6,047 nucleotides of DNA from Gammaproteobacteria bacterium (GTDB taxonomy: Bacteria; Pseudomonadota; Gammaproteobacteria; Steroidobacterales; Woeseiaceae), in assembly GCA_029881015.1 (NCBI GenBank), contig JAOUNK010000212.1, positions 1 to 6,047 of the forward strand. Reading direction: 5' to 3'. Below, one piece after another: positions 1-5,953 of this stretch (position 1 is the first letter of the stretch; every line of letters begins with the position of its first letter). Both the position numbers and the translations under genes were made by a program. Under the pieces are notes generated by a model, which had not been told where the DNA came from, ran no database searches, and saw nothing but the letters and a program-made list of their open reading frames with translations.

Positions 1-49
1 CAACCAGGTATCCTTCGTTTTTGCCGCGCCGTGTCGTAGCCTTGAGTCT

Positions 50-574
50 ATGAAACTTAAACGTCAATCCATTCTAGCGCTGTTTGTCGCCGCCGTTTAC
101 GTTCCGACCGCTATGGCGGGCGAAAGTGTCGTAATTGCCGCGCAGGAAGCCACGGCGACCCTCGTGCCGCGCGCCCCCAAGATGCAGCTGGTTAACCTGC
201 CGGCCCTGGACTTCGGCCTGCGCGCCGCGATCAAGTGTTCCGGCACCGCCGAATCACTGACGTTGAGCGTGGCGGACTCCCACGTCACGTTGGACAAGGA
301 CGCGCTCGCGGATCGACGTTCCGCCGAAGTCACGCTCACGGTGCCCGCGCGGCAGATCGCACTTGCGGCCAGCGGAAATTTCTGTGTCGCGGACGATGAC
401 GATGCCGAGCGCAGCGACGAATTGCTCGTGCCGGGCATGGCGACCGCTCACGCCTCATTGCGCTGCAATAACGAGGGCCGCATAAGCGTGCATTTTGCAA
501 GCGCGCCGCTGCAGGTCAGGCTGCACTGCAGCCGCACAGGGGCCGAGGATCAGGAACCGCCGCCGGACAGGTGA
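50..574 (+). CDS. Secreted four-cysteine protein of unknown function
   Basis: I do not recognise a family for this 174-residue protein. It starts with a good Sec signal peptide: basic n-region (KLKR, residues 2-5), hydrophobic core at about 7-20 and an AMA cleavage site before Gly24, so the mature protein of about 151 residues should be periplasmic or exported. The mature part alternates hydrophobic and polar residues like a beta-rich fold and has exactly four cysteines (C63, C112, C139, C160), an even number that would allow two disulfides. Right after C112 lies an acidic run (DDDD at 115-118, more acids to 124), conceivably a metal-binding loop. The tail is proline- and acid-rich (EPPPDR). 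ATG at 50 is chosen because the signal peptide follows at once; the ribosome site is weak (only GAG at 44-46). Its 3' end overlaps the opposite-strand hydrolase gene. Existence as a gene is fairly secure; function is unknown. Confidence 0.75.
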   Translation: MKLKRQSILALFVAAVYVPTAMAGESVVIAAQEATATLVPRAPKMQLVNLPALDFGLRAAIKCSGTAESLTLSVADSHVTLDKDALADRRSAEVTLTVPARQIALAASGNFCVADDDDAERSDELLVPGMATAHASLRCNNEGRISVHFASAPLQVRLHCSRTGAEDQEPPPDR

Positions 575-1461
575 CGGCCAAGAAAATCGATGGTCCTGGC
601 CCAGGCGTCCGCGGCCGCTTCCGCGTTGTAGTTTGTGCCGGTCGGGTTCGCGAAAGCATGTCCGACACCGGGGTAAACATGAATCTCGTGCTCCTTGCGC
701 AGCCGCTCAAGTGCCCCGCGAAAAGCCTCGACGGACTCCACCTTGATGCCCGCATCCTCGGCCGCAAATAGCCCGAGGATAGGCACGTTGACCGGGCGGA
801 GTTTCTCTTCGTCGCTCGTGACCTGGCCGTAATAGACTACGCTCGCAGCCAGTTCGTCAGGAAACAGCTGTGCCGCGGTCAGGGCCCAGCCACCGCCGAA
901 GCACCAGCCCAGCGATCCAACGCGCGGCGCGCCCGTGGCCGTCGTGAGGAATTTGTATGCGCCTCGTATGTTTTCCCTGGCCAGCTCGGGATCCTCGACG
1001 ACCTCCAGCATCAGCGCGCGCGCCTCGGCAGGCGTGCTCGCCGTCCGGCCACCGTACAGATCCACGGCCAGGACCATGTAGCCCTCTCCGGCAAGGCGAT
1101 CTGCCATGGCACGAACATTGTCATTCAGCCCCCACCACTCGTGAATAACGATCAGCGCGGGCAGTGGCTCGAAGACGTCGGACGGAGCGGAAAAGTAACC
1201 GTACACGTTCTGGTCGCCGACCTCGGCATAGGGCATTCTCGATTCCGATATAACCGCCTGGGCTGGCGCTATCTCTGCGGCGGGACTGGGCTGCGTCGAG
1301 TCGTCCGCATGCTCCCGGGACATAGCCTCGACATTTTCGCGGGCCGCGGCATTCTCGGCCTCATTGTCGACGCTCGCTTGTTTTTCGCATGCGGTCAAGA
1401 ACAGGCCGCAGGCCAGGATCGCGACCATCATTCCCGTTTGCCGAAGACTGGCTGTCATCAT
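550..1461 (-). CDS. Lipoprotein dienelactone hydrolase family protein
   Basis: An alpha/beta hydrolase of the dienelactone hydrolase family (303 residues), which hydrolyses esters or lactones; the natural substrate cannot be read from sequence. Residues 1-24 form a lipoprotein signal peptide ending in lipobox LTAC, with lipidated Cys25. Position +2 is Glu, not Asp, so outer-membrane sorting is expected. A polar Ala/Glu-rich linker (about 26-75) precedes the catalytic domain. Family landmarks: HEWWGLN with Glu108 (the Glu that activates the nucleophile), nucleophile elbow GWCFGG with Cys187, Asp236 in AAEDAG, and His268 in GVGHAF. The Cys-Asp-His triad is therefore intact. An in-frame ATG at 1572 would add 37 residues rich in Arg/Gly/Gln and bury the signal peptide, so I chose the ATG at 1461, which has AGGG 7 bases upstream (a second ATG follows immediately). 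Enzymes of this family are commonly cytoplasmic; the lipid anchor places this one in the envelope. Confidence 0.93.
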   Translation of the reverse strand: MMTASLRQTGMMVAILACGLFLTACEKQASVDNEAENAAARENVEAMSREHADDSTQPSPAAEIAPAQAVISESRMPYAEVGDQNVYGYFSAPSDVFEPLPALIVIHEWWGLNDNVRAMADRLAGEGYMVLAVDLYGGRTASTPAEARALMLEVVEDPELARENIRGAYKFLTTATGAPRVGSLGWCFGGGWALTAAQLFPDELAASVVYYGQVTSDEEKLRPVNVPILGLFAAEDAGIKVESVEAFRGALERLRKEHEIHVYPGVGHAFANPTGTNYNAEAAADAWARTIDFLGRHLSGGGS

Positions 1462-1468
1462 TCGCTGG

Positions 1469-1472
1469 CCCT
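1469..1472 (-). promoter_or_regulatory. Ribosome binding site deciding the hydrolase start
   Basis: On the minus strand the bases AGGG lie 7 bases before the ATG at 1461. This supports starting the hydrolase at its lipoprotein signal peptide rather than at the upstream ATG at 1572, which falls inside the neighbouring small gene. Seen directly; strength of the site is inferred. Confidence 0.5.
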
Positions 1473-1514
1473 GCAGTTTTTCAGAAGTGCCGTAGTGTAA
1501 AACAATGCGCCGCG

Positions 1515-1670
1515 CTATTCCCACTCGTCGTCGTCCCACTCCTTGAGTTTGCTCTTGTCGGCCTGCTCCCATTGCTGTTCACTTAGTCGATTCAGGCTGA
1601 CGACCCTGGCGATCGTATAAATGATGATCACGGCAATCATGATGAGAAGGAATAGCAGGCCTTTATGCAT
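1515..1670 (-). CDS. Small single-pass membrane protein, 51 residues
   Basis: A 51-residue protein with a short basic N-terminus (MHKG), one very hydrophobic segment at about 4-22 (rich in Ile, Leu, Val, Met), a basic residue just after it, and a polar tail ending in a strongly acidic, Trp-containing stretch (EWDDDEWE). I do not recognise a named family. The longer frame begins at 1706, but the 12 extra residues (MLHATTPRGRTA) would put Arg ahead of the membrane segment, and the ATG at 1670 has a purine-rich AGGGGG about 9 bases upstream, so I prefer 1670. It sits 53 bases upstream of the lipoprotein hydrolase on the same strand and may be co-transcribed with it. Orientation is uncertain: the short N-terminus with a single Lys and the Arg after the membrane segment give a weak signal, with N-out and the acidic tail in the cytoplasm slightly more likely. 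The clean transmembrane pattern and start signal support a real gene. Confidence 0.68.
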   Translation of the reverse strand: MHKGLLFLLIMIAVIIIYTIARVVSLNRLSEQQWEQADKSKLKEWDDDEWE

Positions 1671-1730
1671 TGCTGTACGCCCCCTGGGAGTCGTTGCGTG
1701 CAGCATAGCACTGCGGCGGGCTCGTCGGCA
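1671..1730. promoter_or_regulatory. Head-to-head intergenic region, likely divergent promoters
   Basis: These 60 bases separate the start of the small minus-strand membrane gene (1670) from the preferred GTG start of the plus-strand MATE gene (1731), so promoters for both directions should lie in or near here. On the minus strand a TATGCT hexamer could act as a -10 element, but no convincing -35 partner is seen, and nothing clear stands out on the plus strand. The assignment rests on gene layout, not on a strong motif. Confidence 0.3.
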
Positions 1731-3137
1731 GTGAATGACCTGGCCTCCCTGTGGCGACGCGCCCGGTCGTTCATCGCCGAGGCACTGACGGACAACGAAG
1801 AGGATTTCACCCGCGGGCCTATCGGCAGATCGCTGGGTTTGCTCGCGATCCCGATGATGCTCGAGATGGCCATGGAATCCATCTTCGCTGTCGTGGACAT
1901 CGCGTTCGTGGCGCAGTTGGGCACCGACGCGGTCGCGGCGGTCGGGATCACGGAGGCACTGGTCACGGTGCTCTACGCCGTTGCGATCGGCCTTGGCATG
2001 GGCATAACCGCGATGGTGTCGAGACGCATTGGTGCCGGTGATGTGGAGGGCGCGGCGCAGGTCACCGGCCAGTCAATCTGGGTCGGCATCCTGCTGTCCG
2101 TGGGGATCGGTATATTCGGCGTCGTCTTCGCGCGCGATTTGCTCGCGATGATGGGCGCATCTGACAGTGTGATCGAACAGGGTTCGGGTTTTACCGCGGT
2201 GCTCCTCGGCGGCGCCTTCAGCATCGTCTACCTGTTTACCCTGAACGCCGCGTTTCGCGGCGCCGGTGACGCCACGGTCGCGCTCCGTTCGCTGTGGATT
2301 GCCAACAGCATCAACATCGTCCTCGATCCCTGCCTGATCTTCGGCCTGGGTCCGTTTCCGGAGTTGGGCGTGACAGGCGCTGCCGTGGCAACCACGATCG
2401 GGCGCGGTGTCGGTGTCGCCTACCAGCTCTGGTACCTGCTCAATGGCCGCGGGCGCATCATGTTTGCTGCAAGACACCTGCGCTTCGTGCCGGCGCTGGC
2501 ATGGCGCATGATCCGTATTTCGCTCGGCGGCATCGGGCAATTTCTGATCGCCACATCGAGCTGGATCGTCATGATGCGCATCGTCGCAATATTCGGCAGC
2601 CCGGCCATCGCGGCCTATACCATCGCGCTGCGCATGATGGAGTTTGTTTTCCTGCCCGCCTGGGGTCTTGGCAACGCCGCCGCCACGCTCGTAGGACAGA
2701 ATCTCGGCGCCGGCCAGGCCGACCGCGCAGAAGCGTCAACCTGGCAGGCGGCAAAGTACAACACGATATTCATGACGGCCGCGGGGGTGCTCATGTTGCT
2801 GTTCGCGCCGGTCGTCACGGGCTGGTTTACCGATGAGGCCGAGGTGCTGCGCATCGGCACGAGCTGCCTGCGAATTCTCGGCATCGGCTTTCCGCTCTAC
2901 GCAATTGGCATGGTCCTCGTCCAGGCAATGAACGGCGCCGGCGACACGGAAACGCCGGCCACCTTGAACCTCGTCTGTTTCTGGCTTGTGCAAATTCCGT
3001 TAGGGTTCTTCCTGGCGACGAAAATGCCGTTCGAGGCAACGGGTGTATTCTTCGCGGAGGTACTGGCAGAGTGCCTGCTGACGGTCCTCAGTATCATCGT
3101 ATTCCGTCGCGGCGGCTGGAAGATTCATGAAGCCTGA
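1731..3137 (+). CDS. MATE family efflux transporter (NorM-like)
   Basis: A 468-residue multidrug and toxic compound extrusion antiporter, a typical length for the family; members export drugs or metabolites across the inner membrane in exchange for Na+ or H+. The protein is hydrophobic with about twelve membrane segments and shows the internal two-half repeat of MATE proteins: RGAGDAT (176-182) matches NGAGDTE (401-407), and VSRRIGAGDVEGA (96-108) matches VGQNLGAGQADRA (321-333). The stretch at about 186-225, with NSINIVLDP and ELGVTGAAVAT, is strongly MATE-like. An in-frame ATG at 1665 would add 22 residues, including three Cys, with poorer third-position GC and overlapping the opposite-strand small gene; I prefer GTG at 1731, although its ribosome site is weak (GGCGGG about 10 bases upstream). 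The gene overlaps the following ABC ATPase by 11 bases. The substrate cannot be predicted. Confidence 0.93.
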   Translation: MNDLASLWRRARSFIAEALTDNEEDFTRGPIGRSLGLLAIPMMLEMAMESIFAVVDIAFVAQLGTDAVAAVGITEALVTVLYAVAIGLGMGITAMVSRRIGAGDVEGAAQVTGQSIWVGILLSVGIGIFGVVFARDLLAMMGASDSVIEQGSGFTAVLLGGAFSIVYLFTLNAAFRGAGDATVALRSLWIANSINIVLDPCLIFGLGPFPELGVTGAAVATTIGRGVGVAYQLWYLLNGRGRIMFAARHLRFVPALAWRMIRISLGGIGQFLIATSSWIVMMRIVAIFGSPAIAAYTIALRMMEFVFLPAWGLGNAAATLVGQNLGAGQADRAEASTWQAAKYNTIFMTAAGVLMLLFAPVVTGWFTDEAEVLRIGTSCLRILGIGFPLYAIGMVLVQAMNGAGDTETPATLNLVCFWLVQIPLGFFLATKMPFEATGVFFAEVLAECLLTVLSIIVFRRGGWKIHEA

Positions 3138-3939
3138 AGTACCACTTGTCGAAATACGCAACGCAACAATCTGGCGCGGCACTACATGCGTGTTCGAGAA
3201 CCTCGATCTCACCATCGAACAACACGAACGCGTCGCGATCGTCGGACCCAATGGCTCGGGCAAGACAACGCTGCTCAAGGCGATCAATCGAGAGCTGTAC
3301 CCCGTCTCGCGGCCGAATACGGAGTTTCGTATTCTCGGGCGCGACCAGTGGAACGTCTGGGAACTGCGCAAACACATCGGACTCGTCTCCCAGGACCTGC
3401 AACAACGTTACACGCCGACGACCACCGCACTCGAAGTCGTCGTCTCGGGCTTCCACTCGAGCATCGGCGTACACGGCACCCTTGCGGACCGGGTGGACAG
3501 GGAGCAGGTCGATGCCGCCCGCGAAACGCTTGAGGAACTGGGCATCGCGCAGCTCGCCGCTACGGCGCTCAGGGCGATGTCGACCGGGCAGCAGCGGCGC
3601 TGCATCCTTGCTCGCGCCCTGGTGCACAAGCCGCGCACGCTGATCCTCGACGAGCCAACCGCCGGGCTCGATTTCGCAGCGAGCTTCGACTATTTGCAGC
3701 GCATCCAGCGCTTGTCAGCGGCCGGGCGCAACATCATCGTGGTCACGCATCACCTTAACGAGATCCCCCCGGAAATCGATCGGGTGGTCCTGCTGCAGGA
3801 CGGCCGCATCGCCGCGGACGGCAGCAAGCACGACGTCCTGACCGAAGAGAGGCTCAGCGACGCGTACGAAACCTCGATCCGGATTGCCGAAATCGACGGC
3901 TATTTCCTCGCCTACCCCGGGCGGAACGCCAAAACGTGA
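3127..3939 (+). CDS. Stand-alone ABC ATPase (YlmA/ModF-like)
   Basis: A single-domain ABC ATPase of 270 residues with all catalytic motifs: Walker A GPNGSGKT (40-47), Q-loop Gln89 in VSQDLQ, signature MSTGQQRR (151-158, a variant of LSGGQ), Walker B TLILDE with Asp175-Glu176, D-loop AGLD (179-182) and switch His208 in VVTHHLNE. All residues needed for ATP binding and hydrolysis are therefore present. The MSTGQQRR signature and the THHLNEIPPEIDRV segment resemble the YlmA/ModF-like branch of soluble ATPases; that is from memory of the families. No transmembrane segment is present and no ABC permease or binding protein is in the window, so the partner is unknown. Its ATG lies inside the end of the MATE gene (11 shared bases, ATGAAGCCTGA), which suggests translational coupling. 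A role in transport, with a partner elsewhere, or as a soluble regulatory ATPase is equally open. Confidence 0.92.
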   Translation: MKPEVPLVEIRNATIWRGTTCVFENLDLTIEQHERVAIVGPNGSGKTTLLKAINRELYPVSRPNTEFRILGRDQWNVWELRKHIGLVSQDLQQRYTPTTTALEVVVSGFHSSIGVHGTLADRVDREQVDAARETLEELGIAQLAATALRAMSTGQQRRCILARALVHKPRTLILDEPTAGLDFAASFDYLQRIQRLSAAGRNIIVVTHHLNEIPPEIDRVVLLQDGRIAADGSKHDVLTEERLSDAYETSIRIAEIDGYFLAYPGRNAKT

Positions 3940-3965
3940 CCTGCTACGCGATTTTTTTGCGGCCG

Positions 3966-3976
3966 GGATATTATCC
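3966..3976 (+). promoter_or_regulatory. Candidate -10 element within a short palindrome
   Basis: TATTAT at 3969-3974 matches five of six bases of the sigma-70 -10 consensus and lies inside an interrupted palindrome, GGATA-T-TATCC. It ends 10 bases before the ATG of the NERD-domain gene, and no ribosome site is visible between them, so the transcript could have a very short leader or none. No good -35 hexamer is seen at 16-18 bases upstream. A promoter is plausible but unproven. Confidence 0.3.
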
Positions 3977-3984
3977 TGTGTCTT

Positions 3985-4692
3985 ATGTTGAAAACGGCCC
4001 GCAAGCTCATCACCGGCACGCCACTGATGGCGCTCCCAGCCGTTGGGGCTGAAGCAGGTACTCAGACGGGTATCACGAGCGTCGGACCGGCGATGTTCCT
4101 GTTCACGATTGCGGGTGCATTGCTGCTCACACTCGTATTTCGATCGGTCGCGAATCACCTCGCCCGGTTCGTAACGGCAAAGATCGGCCAGTACCGTATT
4201 CGTTCGGCGCTGGCCAGGCGCAGCCCGGATGTCCTGCACGATTTCATCGTGCCCGGTGCCTACGGTGGACTGGCAAAAATCGATCACGCGATGCTGACGG
4301 CCGGCGGGATACTGTGTATCCAGTCCAAGCATTTCAATGGCATCGTTTTCGGCGGCGAAGACGAACCACAATGGACCAACGTCGACGGCGTCAATCGACG
4401 ACGCTTCCTGAACCCCCTGATCCAGAACGAGGGCCGAACACGCGCGCTGCGCAAAGTCGTGCCCGACGTACCCGTCCAGAACCTCGTTATTTTTACCGGC
4501 TCGGTAGAGTTCACGTCGGCACCGCCGAAGAACGTCATTCACGTTCGCGAACTCGAAAGCTACGTCGCCAAGCATGTCTTTGGCCCAAGCAAGATCAAGG
4601 ACTGGCAGGCCGTCTGGCTGACTGTCAATTCGGCCGTGCTGCGCGACGCAGCCGCACGCAAGGATTTCGCCGCGCAGATCAGCTTCGGCTAG
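3985..4692 (+). CDS. Membrane-anchored NERD-domain protein
   Basis: A 235-residue protein with an N-terminal hydrophobic segment and a NERD (nuclease-related) domain, a family related to the PD-(D/E)XK nuclease fold. Residues 37-52 (MFLFTIAGALLLTLVF) form a transmembrane helix followed by Arg, so the soluble domain probably faces the cytoplasm; the first 24 residues are basic then mildly hydrophobic and could be a second, weaker segment or signal. NERD hallmarks follow: Asp100 in KIDHAML, a GG turn (107-108), then IQSKHFNG with Gln113 and Lys115 where many members have Glu-x-Lys, and NPLIQNEG (143-150). The QxK form is known from Mrr-type nucleases, so it need not mean loss of activity. No helicase, kinase or topoisomerase domain is attached. 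ATG at 3985 lacks a visible ribosome site; ATG at 4027 is an alternative. It stands 45 bases after the ABC ATPase. Biological role is not established. Confidence 0.85.
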   Translation: MLKTARKLITGTPLMALPAVGAEAGTQTGITSVGPAMFLFTIAGALLLTLVFRSVANHLARFVTAKIGQYRIRSALARRSPDVLHDFIVPGAYGGLAKIDHAMLTAGGILCIQSKHFNGIVFGGEDEPQWTNVDGVNRRRFLNPLIQNEGRTRALRKVVPDVPVQNLVIFTGSVEFTSAPPKNVIHVRELESYVAKHVFGPSKIKDWQAVWLTVNSAVLRDAAARKDFAAQISFG

Positions 4693-4702
4693 GCCGATGC
4701 TT

Positions 4703-4708
4703 TATACT
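4703..4708 (+). promoter_or_regulatory. Candidate -10 element before DUF819 gene
   Basis: TATACT matches five of six bases of the -10 consensus and lies 31 bases before the DUF819 start, in the 47-base gap after the NERD gene. No -35 hexamer is recognisable at the usual distance, so this is a weak candidate for a separate promoter. Confidence 0.22.
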
Positions 4709-4727
4709 CGGTCGCCAAGTCCGGCCC

Positions 4728-4732
4728 GAGAG
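4728..4732 (+). promoter_or_regulatory. Ribosome binding site deciding the DUF819 start
   Basis: GAGAG lies 7 bases before the ATG at 4740. It decides against the much longer open frame that begins at 4314 inside the NERD gene. Confidence 0.5.
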
Positions 4733-4739
4733 ATACTGC

Positions 4740-5951
4740 ATGGAAACCGTCCTGATTGAATCACCGCTCGGCGTACTCGCCGTCCTGTGTGGCGTCGCCG
4801 CCTTCTTCTTTCTGCTGGCGGATCTCTCGAAGACCAAGTTTTTCGATTACATCCCGCCGCTGTTGTTCATTTACGCGACCCCGGTATTCCTGAGTAACCT
4901 GTCGATCTTCGACACAACGGTCCTGCCGAATTCGTCCATCATCTACTCGGGCCTCAGCAAGTACGTGCTCCCCGTGTTCATCGTGCTCATGCTCATCAAA
5001 GTGAACGTGCCAGCCGTCGTCAAGGTTATGGGCAAGGGTGTGCTCGTCATGTTCATGGGCACGATGGGCGTTGTCGTGGGCGGCGCGCTGTCCTACCTGG
5101 TCGTTCACCGCTGGTTGCCGGACGACGCCTGGAAAGCGGTTGGCTCGCTTGCCGGAAGCTGGATCGGGGGCACGGCAAACATGTTGGCCACGAAGGAAAT
5201 GCTGGGTGCGTCCGAGGCGCAATTGGGTCTCGCCATTGTCGCTGACAACGTTATCTACATCGTCTGGCTGCCGCTGCTCCTGATGTCACGTGACTACGCC
5301 GACAAGTTCAACAAATGGGCGCGTGTGCCGGCGGACCGACTCGCCGCCATGGATGCTGCCGCAGAGATGCATGTGGATGAGGATCATGCACCCAGCCGGT
5401 CACAGTACCTGTACCTCGCCGCGGTCGTCCTGGGTGTCGCCGCTATCGGGCAGGCATTGGCGCCGCCCGTGACCGGCTGGCTTGCTGATCTGTCTCCGCA
5501 ACTTGCCGGCATCTTCTCGGAGACCACGACTCGAATCCTGCTCGTCACGACGATTGCGTTGCTGCTATCGACAACGAGGGTCTCCGAACTCCCTAGCGCG
5601 ACGGCAATCGGAACGGCGTTGGTCTATATTTTCGTCGCCGGTATGGGGGCTCGCGCCGAACTCGGCGGACTCGGCGATGCACCGGTGTTTGTCCTCGGTG
5701 CGTTCATCTGGATCTTCATTCACGGACTGTTCATGCTGGCGGGCGCCTGGATCTTCCGCGTCGACGTGCACAGCGTGGCCATTGCCTCGGCCGCCAGCAT
5801 CGGCGCAGCGGCGTCTGCGCCGATCGTCGCGGCGCACCATCGGCAGACCCTCGTTCCCGCGTCGATATTGCTGGCGCTGCTGGGCTACGCCATCGGCAAC
5901 TACTTTGCGCCGGCAACCGGGTACCTGGCGAAATTCATCACGGGACAATAG
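4740..5951 (+). CDS. DUF819 family multi-pass membrane protein
   Basis: A 403-residue integral membrane protein of the DUF819 (YjcL-like) family, normal for the family length. About ten or more membrane segments are visible. The most family-typical part is SLAGSWIGGTANMLA (136-150) followed by LGLAIVADNVIYIVW (162-176), and a second-half counterpart around 344-363 (HSVAIASAASIGAAASAPIV) suggests the inverted-repeat layout of transporters. A hydrophilic loop at about 183-220 separates the halves and carries HVDEDH (211-216). Family function is not established; relation to secondary transporters is suggested, so a carrier of an unknown substrate is the best guess. The frame stays open back to 4314, but that extension is Arg-rich out-of-frame NERD sequence; ATG at 4740 is chosen because GAGAG lies 7 bases upstream and membrane segment one follows directly. 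The next gene begins 2 bases after the stop, indicating co-transcription. Confidence 0.92.
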   Translation: METVLIESPLGVLAVLCGVAAFFFLLADLSKTKFFDYIPPLLFIYATPVFLSNLSIFDTTVLPNSSIIYSGLSKYVLPVFIVLMLIKVNVPAVVKVMGKGVLVMFMGTMGVVVGGALSYLVVHRWLPDDAWKAVGSLAGSWIGGTANMLATKEMLGASEAQLGLAIVADNVIYIVWLPLLLMSRDYADKFNKWARVPADRLAAMDAAAEMHVDEDHAPSRSQYLYLAAVVLGVAAIGQALAPPVTGWLADLSPQLAGIFSETTTRILLVTTIALLLSTTRVSELPSATAIGTALVYIFVAGMGARAELGGLGDAPVFVLGAFIWIFIHGLFMLAGAWIFRVDVHSVAIASAASIGAAASAPIVAAHHRQTLVPASILLALLGYAIGNYFAPATGYLAKFITGQ

Positions 5952-5953
5952 CC

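Noticed and set aside
1462..1572. 37-residue N-terminal extension of the hydrolase
   Set aside because: It would place an Arg/Gln-rich stretch before a clear lipoprotein signal peptide and overlap the small gene; the ATG at 1461 has its own ribosome site.
2073..2540. Minus-strand open frame of 155 codons antisense to the MATE gene
   Set aside because: Low-complexity, charged translation with no family features, fully inside a strong MATE gene: a shadow frame.
3934..3958. T-run (seven T, 3952-3958) after the ABC ATPase as a terminator
   Set aside because: The only stem before it is about 4 pairs including a G-T pair (CGTG with TACG), separated from the T-run by three bases; too weak to call an intrinsic terminator.
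3715..4575. Minus-strand open frame of 286 codons antisense to the ATPase and NERD genes
   Set aside because: Its translation has no recognisable domain, and it lies opposite two well-supported genes; GC-rich codon use explains the absence of stops.
4314..4739. Upstream extension of the DUF819 open frame (142 codons)
   Set aside because: It is Arg-rich, has no membrane character, runs out of frame through the NERD gene, and a proper ribosome site and start exist at 4740.
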